DNA of 64,000 bases, from assembly GCF_000380485.1 (NCBI RefSeq), contig NZ_AQYG01000040.1, forward strand, positions 1 to 64,000. The letters run 5' to 3'. The notes under the pieces were generated by a model. It saw only the letters and a program-made list of their open reading frames with translations, did no database searches and was not told the origin of the DNA. Position numbers and translations under genes: made by a program. Position 1 is the stretch's first letter, and each line of letters starts with the position of its first letter. Below, one piece after another: positions 1 to 9,353 of this stretch. This stretch comes from Jongsikchunia kroppenstedtii DSM 45133 (GTDB taxonomy: Bacteria > Actinomycetota > Actinomycetes > Mycobacteriales > Mycobacteriaceae).

Positions 1-1
1 C

Positions 2-418
2 ACGGTGATCCTGACCTATCTCGCTGCGATAGGACTCGGTGTCCTGGTGTTCCAACAGCTTCTGGGACAGGAGATCTCGTGGGCGATACCCGCGATGACC
101 TTCACGCTGGTGGTCGCGGTCGGCGCCGACTACAACATGCTGTTCATCTCCCGGCTGCGCGAAGAATCGGTGCGCGGCACCCGGATCGGGCTGATCCGGA
201 CCGTCCATCACACGGGCTCGGTCATCACCTCGGCGGGGCTGGTGTTCGCGGCGGCGGTGATGGGCATGATGGCCGGCAGCCTGTTGCAGATGGCGCAGAT
301 GGGTTTCATCATCGGCTGCGGAATCCTGTTGGACACCTTCGTGGTTCGCACGCTGATGGTCCCGGCCATCGCTCAGGCCTTCGGCGATGCCAGCTGGTGG
401 CCGAGCGGCCGGAAGTGA
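2..418 (+). CDS. MMPL/RND family transporter, C-terminal end (partial)
   Basis: Only the last ~139 residues are in the window; the frame is open to the left edge, so the gene starts upstream. The sequence has the features of the second membrane half of MMPL transporters: a run of hydrophobic helices, the motif [15 protein letters not shown] after one helix and a [15 protein letters not shown] segment. MMPL proteins export lipids, siderophores or drugs across the inner membrane in mycolata, driven by proton flow. The substrate cannot be read from this fragment. It ends directly against the convergent TetR gene, which could regulate it, but that is inference. Confidence 0.85.
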   Translation, partial: TVILTYLAAIGLGVLVFQQLLGQEISWAIPAMTFTLVVAVGADYNMLFISRLREESVRGTRIGLIRTVHHTGSVITSAGLVFAAAVMGMMAGSLLQMAQMGFIIGCGILLDTFVVRTLMVPAIAQAFGDASWWPSGRK

Positions 419-1024
419 CTAGTGCACCAGTGGTGCGAGGTACTTCTCGGCGAACGCACCCATCGACTTCGGGTCAGTGATGTCGACGCGCTGCGAGTGC
501 ACCTGGAACAACGATCCGGCGACCCGCAGCAGGAGCTCCGACGTCGCCCCCAGATCCTCGTCCGACATCGTCGAGTCGGCGTTCTTCAGCGTCGATGTGA
601 TCGCGGCCACCGCGCCCTCGAAGAACATCTGCTCGCTCGGCGAGGACATGGTGATGATGGTGCCGAGAATCTCGAGATCGTTCAGGAAGAGACGCCGCAT
701 CATCGGGTTCTCGTTGAGGATGTTCGAGCTCTCGATGAACGCCGCGACCACCGCGCCCTTCGGATCCTTGCCCTTGCATGCCTTGTCCAGCCGCTTCATC
801 GCGTCGATGAACACGATGTTGCCGACCCCCATGAGCAGTGCCTCTTTGTTGGGGAATCGGCGGTAGAGCGTGCTGCGGCTCACGCCGGCGCGCTTGGCGA
901 CGTAGTCCATGCTGGCGCGGCGCACGCCGACATCGGCGAATTCCTCCGTGGCGGCCGCCAAGATCGCCTGCTCCTGCTCCTCCGGAGTTGCGGTGCTTCG
1001 CAACTGGCGGCGCGGCGTACTCAT
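419..1024 (-). CDS. TetR/AcrR family transcriptional regulator
   Basis: A 201-residue one-component repressor. The N-terminal helix-turn-helix is clear (about residues 20-65, with DYVAKRAGVSRSTLYRRFPNKEAL), followed by an all-helical ligand and dimer domain. The open frame extends to 1246, but I chose the ATG at 1024 (protein MSTPRRQL) because a GAGG-type ribosome site lies a few bases before it, the family length fits, and longer versions would run into the purL promoter. It is convergent with the MMPL gene and divergent from purL. The ligand is unknown. Confidence 0.85.
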   Translation of the reverse strand: MSTPRRQLRSTATPEEQEQAILAAATEEFADVGVRRASMDYVAKRAGVSRSTLYRRFPNKEALLMGVGNIVFIDAMKRLDKACKGKDPKGAVVAAFIESSNILNENPMMRRLFLNDLEILGTIITMSSPSEQMFFEGAVAAITSTLKNADSTMSDEDLGATSELLLRVAGSLFQVHSQRVDITDPKSMGAFAEKYLAPLVH

Positions 1025-1206
1025 CCTCACCTCGAAACTAGAACGTTGGGAATCGGTCGTATCACCGACATTCTCGCATGTCAGTGTGTCAACGGTGGTC
1101 ATTCGCCGATGCTCCCGCGTTGCGCCGGCGCATGCCGGTCGCCGCGAGGACCGATCGGCCGAGGCGGGCCGGTCGACGCGGTCGGAGCCGCCCGGAACAA
1201 AGCACC

Positions 1207-1219
1207 TAAACTTGTACCG
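1207..1219 (+). promoter_or_regulatory. Leaderless promoter -10 box of purL
   Basis: TAAACT at 1207-1212 lies six bases before the GTG start of purL and no Shine-Dalgarno sequence is present. In mycolata a TANNNT box 6-7 nt before the start codon is typical of leaderless transcripts, so transcription probably starts at or next to the GTG. Confidence 0.5.
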
Positions 1220-3498
1220 TGAGCGCACCGGTCGATACCACTGCAAACGCCGCCCAGACCCCCGATGAACCGCAGCCGTTCCGTGAGCTGGGTCTCAAAG
1301 ACGACGAGTACCAGCGGATCCGCGAGATCCTCGGCCGCCGCCCGACGGACAGCGAGCTGGCCATGTACTCGGTGATGTGGTCCGAGCACTGCAGCTACAA
1401 GTCGTCCAAGGTGCATCTGCGCTACTTCGGCGAGACCACCACCGACGAGATGCGCGCCAGCATGCTGGCCGGCATCGGCGAGAACGCCGGCGTCGTCGAC
1501 ATCGGCGACGGCTGGGCCGTCACTTTCAAGGTCGAGTCGCACAACCACCCGTCGTATATCGAGCCGTACCAGGGCGCCGCGACCGGCGTCGGCGGCATCG
1601 TCCGCGACATCATGGCGATGGGCGCCCGCCCGATCGCGGTGATGGATCAGCTGCGGTTCGGCGCCGCGGACGCGCCGGATACCCGACGCGTGGTCGACGG
1701 CGTCGTGCGCGGCGTCGGCGGCTACGGCAACTCCCTCGGCCTGCCGAATGTCGGCGGCGAGACGGTGTTCGACCCGAGCTACGCCGGCAACCCGCTGGTG
1801 AACGCGCTGTGCGCGGGTGTGCTGCGGGTCGAGGATCTCAAGCTGGCCTTCGCCTCCGGCGCCGGGAACAAGATCATCCTGTTCGGCGCGCGGACCGGCC
1901 TCGACGGCATCGGCGGCGTGTCGGTGCTGGCGTCGGAGACCTTCGACGACGCCTACGGCCACCGGCCCAAGAAGCTGCCGGCCGTACAGGTGGGCGACCC
2001 GTTCACCGAGAAGGTGCTGATCGAGTGCTGCCTCGATCTCTACCGCGCGAACCTGGTCGTCGGCATCCAGGACCTGGGTGGCGCCGGACTGTCCTGCGCC
2101 ACATCGGAATTGGCCGCTGCGGGCGACGGCGGCATGCGGATCGAGCTGGATCAGGTGCCGATGCGCGCCGAGGGGATGACGCCCGCCGAGGTGCTCTCGT
2201 CGGAGTCGCAGGAGCGGATGTGCGCGGTCGTGGCGCCCGAGAACGTGGAGGCCTTCATGGAGGTCTGCAAGCGCTGGGACGTGCTGGCCACCGTGATCGG
2301 TGAGGTCACCGATGGCGAGCATCTGGAGATCACCTGGAACGGCGACGTGGTGGTCGACGTGCCGCCGCGCACCGTCGCGCATCAGGGCCCGGTCTACGAG
2401 CGGCCCGTGGCCCGCCCGGACTCGCAGGATGACCTGATCGCCGACACCACAAAGGGTTTGGTGCGGCCGCAGTCGGCCGACGAGCTGCGCGCGTTGGCGC
2501 TGCAGATGATCGCGTCGCCGGCGCTGTGCAGCCGCGGCTGGATCACCGAGCAGTACGACCGGTACGTCCGCGGCAACACCGTCCTGGCCGAGCATGCGGA
2601 TTCGGGCATGATCCGGATCGATGAGAACTCCGGTCGTGGAATCGCTTTGGCCACCGACGCGTCCGGGCGGTACACCTACCTGGACCCGTATCGGGGCGCG
2701 CAGCTGGCGCTGGCCGAGGCCTACCGTAATGTGGCGGTCTCCGGCACGACGCCGAAGGCGGTCACGAACTGCCTCAACTTCGGTTCGCCGGAGGATCCCG
2801 CCGTGATGTGGCAGTTCCAGCAGGCTGTTCGCGGTCTCGCGGATGGCTGTGCGGCCCTGGCTATTCCGGTGACGGGCGGCAACGTCTCGTTCTACAACCA
2901 GACCGGATCGACCGCCATCATGCCGACCCCGGTGGTCGGCGTGCTCGGCGTCATCGACGATGTGCATCGGCGACTGCCCAGCGGATTCGGCACCGAGCCC
3001 GGTGAGACGCTGATCCTGTTGGGGGAGACCAAGGACGAGCTCGACGGTTCGATCTGGGCGCAGGTCGCGCACGATCACCTCGGCGGCGTCCCGCCCGAGG
3101 TCGACCTCGAGCGCGAACGACTGCTGTCGGAGATCCTGGTCGCCGCCTCGCGCGACGGACTGGCCTCGGCGGCGCACGATCTGTCCGAGGGCGGATTGAT
3201 GCAGGCGGTCGTCGAGTCGGCGCTGGCCGGCGAAACCGGTTGCCGCATCCTGCTTCCGGAGGATGCCGACCCGTTCGTCTGGCTGTTCTCCGAATCCGCC
3301 GGTCGCGCGCTGGTCGCGGTGCCGCGCACCGAGGAGTCGCGGTTCAGCGCGATGCTCGATGCGCGCGGCATGCCGTGGACGCGTATCGGCGTGGTCGATC
3401 AGGGGAGCGACTCGGTCGAGGTGCAGGGGCAGTTCTCGATCACGCTCGACGAGCTGCGCGAGGCCCACGAGGGCACGCTGCCCAAGCTCTTCGGCTGA
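1219..3498 (+). CDS. purL: Phosphoribosylformylglycinamidine synthase subunit PurL
   Basis: A 759-residue protein with the length and motifs of the small-type PurL found in Gram-positive bacteria. It catalyses ATP-dependent amidation of FGAR to FGAM in purine synthesis, with ammonia supplied by PurQ and help from PurS (both outside this window). Visible motifs are [16 protein letters not shown] near residue 50, VESHNHPS near residue 110, and the two repeated AIRS-type halves with glycine-rich loops (GGNVSFYNQ in the second half). It starts with GTG and is probably leaderless. The nucleoside deaminase follows on the other strand, so purL ends its own transcript here. Confidence 0.97.
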   Translation: MSAPVDTTANAAQTPDEPQPFRELGLKDDEYQRIREILGRRPTDSELAMYSVMWSEHCSYKSSKVHLRYFGETTTDEMRASMLAGIGENAGVVDIGDGWAVTFKVESHNHPSYIEPYQGAATGVGGIVRDIMAMGARPIAVMDQLRFGAADAPDTRRVVDGVVRGVGGYGNSLGLPNVGGETVFDPSYAGNPLVNALCAGVLRVEDLKLAFASGAGNKIILFGARTGLDGIGGVSVLASETFDDAYGHRPKKLPAVQVGDPFTEKVLIECCLDLYRANLVVGIQDLGGAGLSCATSELAAAGDGGMRIELDQVPMRAEGMTPAEVLSSESQERMCAVVAPENVEAFMEVCKRWDVLATVIGEVTDGEHLEITWNGDVVVDVPPRTVAHQGPVYERPVARPDSQDDLIADTTKGLVRPQSADELRALALQMIASPALCSRGWITEQYDRYVRGNTVLAEHADSGMIRIDENSGRGIALATDASGRYTYLDPYRGAQLALAEAYRNVAVSGTTPKAVTNCLNFGSPEDPAVMWQFQQAVRGLADGCAALAIPVTGGNVSFYNQTGSTAIMPTPVVGVLGVIDDVHRRLPSGFGTEPGETLILLGETKDELDGSIWAQVAHDHLGGVPPEVDLERERLLSEILVAASRDGLASAAHDLSEGGLMQAVVESALAGETGCRILLPEDADPFVWLFSESAGRALVAVPRTEESRFSAMLDARGMPWTRIGVVDQGSDSVEVQGQFSITLDELREAHEGTLPKLFG

Positions 3499-3507
3499 CG
3501 CTCCCAG

Positions 3508-3984
3508 TCAGCCGGCGGCGCGCAACCGTCGATGCAGTTCCCGCACCCGCTCGGCGAACTCGGGAAACGGCCCGGATACCGGTAGCCCGGGCACCACGTC
3601 GGTGATCCGCAGTTCGGCGATGGGCCCGGACGGCACGCCCAGCTCGGCCAGCCACTGACCGAGCTGCACCGAGGACGTCGCGAACACGATGCGGCCCAGG
3701 CCGACCCAGCCGTGCGCGGCCGAGCACATCGGGCAGTGTTCGCCGGAGGTGTAGACCGTGGCCGCCGCCCGATCGGCCGGCGTCAGGTGCTCGGCGGCCC
3801 ACCGCGCCAGCTTGAACTCCGGATGCCGGGTCGGGTCGCCGCCGCCGACCCGGTTGCGGTCCTCGTGCAACACGGCCCCGTCCGCGCCGACCAGGATCGA
3901 TCCGAACGGCTCGTCGCCGGCGTCGAGTGCCTCCTCGGCGAGCTCGACGCACCGCTCCAGGTACTGAATCTCGTTGTTGCTCAT
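3508..3984 (-). CDS. CMP/dCMP-type (nucleoside or guanine) deaminase family protein
   Basis: A 158-residue protein of the zinc-dependent cytidine deaminase superfamily. The PCxxC-type zinc site is seen as CPMC (C84 and C87). The usual (H/C)AE motif is HPE here (H54, P55, E56), so the zinc histidine and the proton-shuttling glutamate are kept and only the middle alanine is changed. Relatives deaminate guanine, cytosine or tRNA adenosine, and the substrate cannot be assigned. It starts at the ATG at 3984 and is convergent with purL, nine bases from its stop. Confidence 0.8.
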   Translation of the reverse strand: MSNNEIQYLERCVELAEEALDAGDEPFGSILVGADGAVLHEDRNRVGGGDPTRHPEFKLARWAAEHLTPADRAAATVYTSGEHCPMCSAAHGWVGLGRIVFATSSVQLGQWLAELGVPSGPIAELRITDVVPGLPVSGPFPEFAERVRELHRRLRAAG

Positions 3985-4009
3985 GGGTGCATTGTGGCAC
4001 CCGCGCCGC

Positions 4010-4642
4010 CTACGGCTGGTCGAGTCGGGCCGCCATGCCGTCGATGAGGAATCGGATCACGTCGTCGAACCGTTCGTCGGGACTGCCCCAGGAGGTCGGA
4101 CCCGATCGGGCGGCCAGGGGATGCCGGGCAGGGTCGAGCTGTCGCGCCCGCTCGGCCGCGTCGTACTCCGGTCGCGGGCTGCCATCGGCCAGATAGACCT
4201 CTTGTTCCTCGATGACGAAGCCCACGACGAGGTCGCGCATCGTGGTCCAGGCCAGCTTGGCGTCGCGCTCGGTGAATCCGCTGTCGATCAGCAGCCGCAG
4301 CGGCCGCTCCATTCCGGCCGCCACCGAAACGTCGGTCAGGCGCGATCCACTGAACACTCGCGCGCCGTCCCGGTGCGAGCGCAGAAGAGCGCGGAGGCCT
4401 CGCGAACTCTGACTGATCAGTTCGCGCCAATCGGCGGTGTCGATCGGGGCGTCTTGCGATCGGCGCATGAGTTCGGTGGCCATCTCGTCGACGAGCGCCT
4501 TCTTGTCCGGGAAGTGCCAGTACAGCGCCGGTGCCTTGACGCCCAGGCGGTCGGCTATCCGCCGGAGGGTCAGCCCGTCGAGTCCCTCGTCGTCCAGCAC
4601 GGCCAGCGCCGTCTGGGTGATCAGCGGTTTCGTCAACGCCAC
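4010..4642 (-). CDS. TetR family regulator with TetR-type C-terminal domain
   Basis: A 210-residue repressor starting with GTG. Residues 1-50 form the DNA-binding helix-turn-helix (GLTLRRIADRLGVKAPALYWHFPDKKAL), and this recognition-helix sequence is typical of the true TetR class (TetR_C domain). It is divergent from the oxidoreductase at 4711. The short space between them holds two copies of the palindrome TTAAC-NNN-GTTAA, so it very probably represses both itself and the oxidoreductase. The inducer is unknown. Confidence 0.9.
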   Translation of the reverse strand: MALTKPLITQTALAVLDDEGLDGLTLRRIADRLGVKAPALYWHFPDKKALVDEMATELMRRSQDAPIDTADWRELISQSSRGLRALLRSHRDGARVFSGSRLTDVSVAAGMERPLRLLIDSGFTERDAKLAWTTMRDLVVGFVIEEQEVYLADGSPRPEYDAAERARQLDPARHPLAARSGPTSWGSPDERFDDVIRFLIDGMAARLDQP

Positions 4643-4651
4643 CTAGCCAGT

Positions 4652-4700
4652 TTAACGCCGTTAAGGTACCGTCGGTGACAGGCCAATTTAACAACGTTAA
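4652..4700. promoter_or_regulatory. Twin TetR-type operators between divergent genes
   Basis: Two inverted repeats of the form TTAAC-NNN-GTTAA lie at 4652-4664 and 4688-4700 in the same sequence context (TTTAAC..CGTTAAGG), 36 bp apart. One sits beside the start of the TetR gene and the other directly overlaps the leader and ribosome site of the oxidoreductase. The duplicated palindrome in a divergent TetR/enzyme gap is strong evidence for autoregulation. Confidence 0.75.
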
Positions 4701-4710
4701 GGAGGGTCCG

Positions 4711-5616
4711 ATGAAGGCAGCAGTCGCCGACTATGCGAATACGCCGCGATGGCAGGACATCGCTGATCCGGAGCCGCTCGACGGTCATATGCCGGTGCGG
4801 ATGTCCGCGGTCGCGATACATAACCTCGCGCGTGGGGTCGCGGCGGGGGCGCACTACTCGAGCCCGGCCGACGACGGCTTCGTCATCGGCGTGGATGGTG
4901 TCGGCCGCACCGATGACGGGGCCCGCGTCTACTTCAACTACCCGGGAACGGTCGCCGAGCAGGTGTACGTGCCCGCCGCGGCGCTGGTGCCGATTCCCGA
5001 CGGGCTGACCGACGAGCAGGCCGCGGCGGTGGTGAATGCGGCGATGTCGTCGTGGATGGCCATGCGGGTGCGGACTCAGGTGCGGCCCGGTCAGACCGTA
5101 CTGGTACTCGGCGCCACGGGCGCCTCCGGCCGGCTCGCGGTTCCGCTCGCCCGACATCTGGGTGCGCGGGTGATCGCCGCCGGGCGCAACCAGGAAATCC
5201 TGCAATCGCTGAATGCCGATGCGACTGTTGACCTTCGGGGTACCGATGACGAGATTCGTGCGGCACTGCACCGCGAGAAGATCGATCTCGTCATCGATTA
5301 TGTGTGGGGCCATCCTGCCGAGCTGACGCTGGAATCCCTCGCCAAGCGCGGGCCCGCCACCTATGTGGAAGTCGGTGCGATGGCCGGTGCGACGGTCACG
5401 CTGCCCGCCGCGCTGCTGCGGTCGACGGACGTGACGATCCTGGGTAGCGGACTCGGCTCGTTCACTCCCGCGCAGTTCCTCGCCGAACGTCCGGCGATCC
5501 TGCAGGCCGCGGTGGAACTGGGGCTGACGGTCGACGTGACCACGCGGCCTGCCGCCGAGATCGCCGACGCGTGGTCGGCCGACCTCGCGAATTCCCGCCT
5601 CGTGCTGACCCTCTGA
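4711..5616 (+). CDS. Zinc-free medium-chain dehydrogenase / quinone oxidoreductase family protein
   Basis: A 301-residue NAD(P)H-dependent reductase. The open frame reaches back to 4675, but ATG 4711 is preferred because GGAGG at 4701-4705 lies six bases before it. The Rossmann fold is visible in the middle of the protein (VLVLGATGASGRLAVPLARHLGARVIAAGR). The cysteine and histidine ligands of zinc alcohol dehydrogenases are not seen, which places it with quinone oxidoreductases and enoyl reductases. It is probably induced by the ligand of the divergent TetR regulator. The substrate is unknown. Confidence 0.85.
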   Translation: MKAAVADYANTPRWQDIADPEPLDGHMPVRMSAVAIHNLARGVAAGAHYSSPADDGFVIGVDGVGRTDDGARVYFNYPGTVAEQVYVPAAALVPIPDGLTDEQAAAVVNAAMSSWMAMRVRTQVRPGQTVLVLGATGASGRLAVPLARHLGARVIAAGRNQEILQSLNADATVDLRGTDDEIRAALHREKIDLVIDYVWGHPAELTLESLAKRGPATYVEVGAMAGATVTLPAALLRSTDVTILGSGLGSFTPAQFLAERPAILQAAVELGLTVDVTTRPAAEIADAWSADLANSRLVLTL

Positions 5617-5628
5617 CTGCTAACGTGT

Positions 5629-5650
5629 GAACTAGAACACGTTCTAGTTC
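5629..5650. promoter_or_regulatory. Perfect 22-bp palindromic operator, KstR-like motif
   Basis: Arms GAACTAGAAC and GTTCTAGTTC flank a 2-bp centre (AC), giving a perfect 10-bp inverted repeat. The core TAGAACNNGTTCTA fits the known KstR consensus (TNNAACNNGTTNNA) that controls sterol catabolism in mycobacteria and rhodococci. It lies 17 bp before the ATG of the next gene and would block transcription or translation of it. Confidence 0.65.
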
Positions 5651-5667
5651 ATCTCGGGAGTGAAAAT

Positions 5668-6756
5668 ATGGCACGCACCCTGCGCGTAGTGGAATGGTCG
5701 ACCGGAACCGTCGGACGTCACGCGATCGCCGGAATCGACGCTCGGCCGGAGCTCGAACTCGCCGGAGTCTGGGTCTCGAACCCGGGCAAGGTCGGCAAAG
5801 ACGCCGGTGAATTGGCCGGTCTGGGAAGAGATCTGGGCGTCGCCGCCTCCGGCGACAAGGAGGCGCTGCTGGCGCTCAAGCCGGACTGCATCGTGCACAC
5901 CGCGATGACCGACGACCGCATCATGGAGGCGATCGACGACCTGGTCTCCTTCCTGGAGGCCGGCATCAACGTGGTGTCGTCGGGGCCGGTGCTGTTGCAG
6001 TTCCCGAAAGGCGTTGCGCCGCAGGAGCTGGTCGACCGGATTCAGGCCGCGGGGGAGAAGGGCGGGGCCAGCCTGCACGTCAACGGCATCGACCCGGGTT
6101 TCGCCAATGATGTCCTGCCGCTCGCGATGACCAGCCTCAGTCAGCGCATCGACGAGGTGCGCTGCTTCGAGATCGCCGACTACGCAACGTATTACCAGCC
6201 CGTGGTGATGCGCGAGATCTTCGGCTTCGGTCAGCCGATGGACGATCTCAAGATGCTCTGGCAGCCGGGCGTGCTGTCGCTGGCCTGGGGCTCGGTGGTG
6301 CGGCAGATCGCGGCCGGGCTCGGCATCACGCTCGACGAACCGCTCCTCGAGAAGGTCGAGCGCCGTCCCGCCGAACGCGACGTGTCCACCGTGTCGGTCG
6401 ATATCGCCGCCGGCACGATGGGCGCGGTGCGCTTCGAGGTGATCGGCACCGTCGACGGCGTCCCGCGCGTGGTGCTCGAGCACGTCACCCGCACCGACCC
6501 CGCGCAATGCCCGGACTGGCCGCAGCCGAGCGACGGGGACGGCTGCTACCGCATCCAGATCACCGGCGAACCGATGATGCAGGTCGACTTCTCCCACCAC
6601 GGCGAGCACGGCGACCACAATGTCTCCGGCATGATCGTGACGGCGATGCGCCTGGTCAACGCGGTGGAAGCCGTCGTCGACGCCAAGCCTGGCCTGGTCA
6701 CGGCCCTCGATCTCCCCCTCATCACCGCCCGTGGTCTCGTTGCCGGCACCAGCTGA
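5668..6756 (+). CDS. Dihydrodipicolinate-reductase-like / amine dehydrogenase family NAD(P)-dependent oxidoreductase
   Basis: A 362-residue protein with an N-terminal Rossmann fold (WSTGTVGRHAIAGI, then a conserved HTAMTDD segment). This family is annotated as dihydrodipicolinate reductase-like, but it is related to 2,4-diaminopentanoate dehydrogenases and does not itself predict lysine synthesis. GGGAG lies seven bases before the ATG. The strong KstR-like operator just upstream suggests a role in lipid or sterol breakdown (inference). Mycolata carry many copies of this family, so function cannot be given more exactly. Confidence 0.8.
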   Translation: MARTLRVVEWSTGTVGRHAIAGIDARPELELAGVWVSNPGKVGKDAGELAGLGRDLGVAASGDKEALLALKPDCIVHTAMTDDRIMEAIDDLVSFLEAGINVVSSGPVLLQFPKGVAPQELVDRIQAAGEKGGASLHVNGIDPGFANDVLPLAMTSLSQRIDEVRCFEIADYATYYQPVVMREIFGFGQPMDDLKMLWQPGVLSLAWGSVVRQIAAGLGITLDEPLLEKVERRPAERDVSTVSVDIAAGTMGAVRFEVIGTVDGVPRVVLEHVTRTDPAQCPDWPQPSDGDGCYRIQITGEPMMQVDFSHHGEHGDHNVSGMIVTAMRLVNAVEAVVDAKPGLVTALDLPLITARGLVAGTS

Positions 6757-6871
6757 ACCGATGCCTGCGTTGTCAGTCGGCTCGCATAGAACCGCGCTGT
6801 AGCGGGCCTCGTTCCACCTTGGCCTCGGTCCAGCTGATCACCGGCAACGGCGGCAATTAGGGTGGGGCGCT

Positions 6872-7261
6872 GTGACCGGACCCCGCAAGAACGTCGCCCC
6901 CGCGCAGATGCGTGCCGCCGTGCTCGCGGTCGCCGAGTGGCTCGACGATCCCGGGGCGTCGCGGCCGTCGCGTGCACAACTCGCCGACGCGGTTCGGACG
7001 ACCGCTCGCACGCTGGCCCAGCTGGCTCCGGGCAACTCGGTCGAGGTGCGGGTCCCGCCGTTCGTCGCCGTGCAATGCGTGCAAGGGCCGCGGCATACCC
7101 GGGGCACACCGCCGAACGTGGTCGAGACCGATCCGCGCACCTGGCTGCTGCTGGCTTCCGGCAGAACCGATCTCGCGACCGCCATCGACGATCATCGGGT
7201 GACCGCCTCCGGGCATCGGGCGGTCGAGATCGAACAGTTTCTTCCGCTCGTCCGCGCCTGA
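6872..7261 (+). CDS. Sterol-carrier-like conserved protein (Rv0807-type)
   Basis: A 129-residue protein with GTG start, matching in position and size the conserved gene before purF in mycobacteria (bacterial sterol-carrier-like domain). It is mostly helical at the N terminus with a mixed C-terminal part containing VEVRVPPFVAVQC and PRTWLLLASGR. No catalytic residues can be named. It lies 26 bases before the next gene and may share a transcript with it. The biochemical role is unknown. Confidence 0.8.
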   Translation: MTGPRKNVAPAQMRAAVLAVAEWLDDPGASRPSRAQLADAVRTTARTLAQLAPGNSVEVRVPPFVAVQCVQGPRHTRGTPPNVVETDPRTWLLLASGRTDLATAIDDHRVTASGHRAVEIEQFLPLVRA

Positions 7262-7287
7262 CGCGCTGCCTTTGTAGGCTCTGTGCC

Positions 7288-7626
7288 ATGGCTGACTGGC
7301 GAGCAGAGACGGTGGATCGGATTCGGAAACTCATCATGGACGCCGCTCCGGATGCCGCCGAAGAGGCCAAGTGGAAGAAGGCGTCCAACCCGGACGGCGT
7401 GCCGACCTTCTCCTGCGACGGACTGATCTGCACGGTGGAGACCTACAAGGACAAGGTCAAGGTCACCTTCGCCAAGGGCGCGTCGCTACCCGATCCGGCG
7501 AAGGTGTTCAACGCCAGCCTCGACGCCGGCACCCGACGGGCCGTCGACATCAAGGAGAGCGACACCCTCGACGAGGACGCGTTCACCGCGCTGATCCAGG
7601 CCGCGGTCGCGCTCAATCGGGACTAA
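7288..7626 (+). CDS. DUF1801 domain protein
   Basis: A 112-residue protein of the YdhG/DUF1801 fold (KWKKASNPDGVPTFSCDGLICTVETYKDKVKVTFAKG), a small cytosolic alpha-beta domain of unproven function. The open frame extends far upstream in another gene's region; I chose ATG 7288 because the -10 box TAGGCT lies seven bases before it, which fits a leaderless start, and because the domain begins here. Confidence 0.85.
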   Translation: MADWRAETVDRIRKLIMDAAPDAAEEAKWKKASNPDGVPTFSCDGLICTVETYKDKVKVTFAKGASLPDPAKVFNASLDAGTRRAVDIKESDTLDEDAFTALIQAAVALNRD

Positions 7627-7724
7627 ATACGGCGTCGCCTGGTGTTGCAGATTCGGTATCTGTCGGTCGCGGCCGTAAACTGGCGGCACGCCCGCCCAGC
7701 CCGCAACACATCGGAGCGCCACCC

Positions 7725-9296
7725 GTGACTGAGCTGTCGATTCACTCGAAAAACCTGCTCATCCCCGGTCCCATCGACGGTTTCGACGAACCCGAGAACG
7801 AGCCTCGTGAGGAGTGCGGCGTCTTCGGCGTCTGGGCCCCGGGCGAAGACGTGGCGAAGCTCACGTATTACGGCTTGTACGCGCTGCAGCATCGCGGCCA
7901 GGAGGCGGCCGGTATCGCGGTCGCCGATGGCAGCCAGGTGCTGGTGTTCAAGGATCTCGGCCTCGTATCCCAGGTGTTCGACGAGCAGACGCTCTCGTCG
8001 ATGGAGGGCCACGTCGCCATCGGGCACTGCCGCTATAGCACCACCGGATCGACCACCTGGGAGAACGCCCAGCCGATCTTCCGCACCACGCCCGCCGGTA
8101 CCGGCGTCGCGCTGGGACACAACGGCAACCTGGTCAACACGGCCGAATTGGCAAGCCGCGCGCGCGATCTGGGCCTGATGGATTCCCGATTCGCCGGTGG
8201 CGCCACCTCCGACTCCGACGTCACCGGCGCGCTGCTGGCGCATGCCGCCGCCGATGCCACGCTGGAGCAGGCCGCGCTGGAGCTGCTGCCGACGCTGTCC
8301 GGCGCCTTCTCGCTGACCTTCATGGACGAGCACACGCTGTATGCGGCCCGCGATCCGCAGGGCGTGCGACCGCTGTGCCTGGGCCGCCTCGACCGCGGCT
8401 GGGTCGTCGCCTCCGAGACCGCCGCCCTCGACATCGTCGGCGCGTCCTTCGTGCGCGAGATCGAACCCGGCGAGTTGCTGGCGATCGACGCGGACGGCGT
8501 GCGCAGCTCACGTTTCGCGCCGGCCAAGCCCAAGGGCTGCGTCTTCGAATACGTCTACCTCGCTCGTCCCGACTCGGTGCTGAATGGTCGGTCGGTGCAT
8601 TCGACCCGCGTCGAGATCGGCCGCCGGCTGGCCCGGGAGCACCCCGCCGATGCCGACCTGGTGATCCCGGTTCCGGAGTCGGGTACGCCGGCCGCGGTCG
8701 GGTATGCGCAGGAATCAGGGATCCCGTACGGCCAGGGCCTGATGAAGAACGCCTACGTGGGCCGCACCTTCATCCAGCCGTCGCAGACCATCCGTCAGCT
8801 GGGCATCCGTCTCAAGCTCAACCCGTTGCGAGAGGTGATCAAGGGCAAGCGGCTCGTGGTGGTGGACGATTCGATCGTCCGCGGCAACACCCAGCGTGCG
8901 CTGATCCGGATGCTGCGCGAGGCCGGGGCCGCCGAGGTGCATGTGCGCATCGCCTCGAGCCCGGTGCGCTGGCCCTGCTTCTACGGCATCGACTTCGCCT
9001 CGCCGGCCGAGCTGATCGCCAACGGCACCGACTCCGAAGAGAACATGGTCGACGGCGTCCGGCATGCGATCGGTGCCGACACCCTGGGTTACATCACCAT
9101 CGACGAGACGGTCGCGGCGACCGGCCAGGAGCGCGATTCGCTGTGTGCCGCCTGCTTCGACGGCGTGTACCCGATCGACCTCCCGCACGAGACGTCGATG
9201 GGCAAGGCGGTCCTCGAGATGATGCTCAAGAACGCCGCCGGCGACGACGCCCTGTCGGCCGCAAACGACAATGTCTCGGCGGTCCGCCGCCCCTGA
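7725..9296 (+). CDS. purF: Amidophosphoribosyltransferase PurF
   Basis: A 523-residue enzyme catalysing the first committed step of purine synthesis: PRPP plus glutamine gives phosphoribosylamine. The N-terminal glutamine amidotransferase domain starts at EECGVFGVW, whose cysteine is the nucleophile released by cleavage of a short propeptide. The PRPP-binding signature VVVDDSIVRGNT is in the phosphoribosyltransferase half, and C-terminal cysteines (CAACFDGVYP) fit the iron-sulfur Bacillus-type class. The GTG at 7725 is preferred to upstream starts because a GGAG lies before it and the propeptide length is right. purM follows 56 bases later. Confidence 0.97.
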   Translation: MTELSIHSKNLLIPGPIDGFDEPENEPREECGVFGVWAPGEDVAKLTYYGLYALQHRGQEAAGIAVADGSQVLVFKDLGLVSQVFDEQTLSSMEGHVAIGHCRYSTTGSTTWENAQPIFRTTPAGTGVALGHNGNLVNTAELASRARDLGLMDSRFAGGATSDSDVTGALLAHAAADATLEQAALELLPTLSGAFSLTFMDEHTLYAARDPQGVRPLCLGRLDRGWVVASETAALDIVGASFVREIEPGELLAIDADGVRSSRFAPAKPKGCVFEYVYLARPDSVLNGRSVHSTRVEIGRRLAREHPADADLVIPVPESGTPAAVGYAQESGIPYGQGLMKNAYVGRTFIQPSQTIRQLGIRLKLNPLREVIKGKRLVVVDDSIVRGNTQRALIRMLREAGAAEVHVRIASSPVRWPCFYGIDFASPAELIANGTDSEENMVDGVRHAIGADTLGYITIDETVAATGQERDSLCAACFDGVYPIDLPHETSMGKAVLEMMLKNAAGDDALSAANDNVSAVRRP

Positions 9297-9339
9297 GATT
9301 CGGCTTTCGACCGGTTAGTACCCGGCCGGGGCAGCCGGG

Positions 9340-9353
9340 TAGCGTTACCGCAG
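9340..9353 (+). promoter_or_regulatory. Leaderless promoter -10 box of purM
   Basis: TAGCGT at 9340-9345 is seven bases before the purM GTG and there is no ribosome site, so purM probably has its own leaderless transcript besides any read-through from purF. Confidence 0.45.

Noticed and set aside
1031-1046. KstR-like site before the first TetR gene (CTAGAACGTT)
   Set aside because: Only one half matches and the spacing of AAC and GTT is wrong for the consensus.
1099-3468. A 789-codon open frame opposite purL
   Set aside because: It is antisense to purL, has the low-complexity His/Arg/Asp-rich composition of shadow frames in high-GC DNA, and shows no domain.
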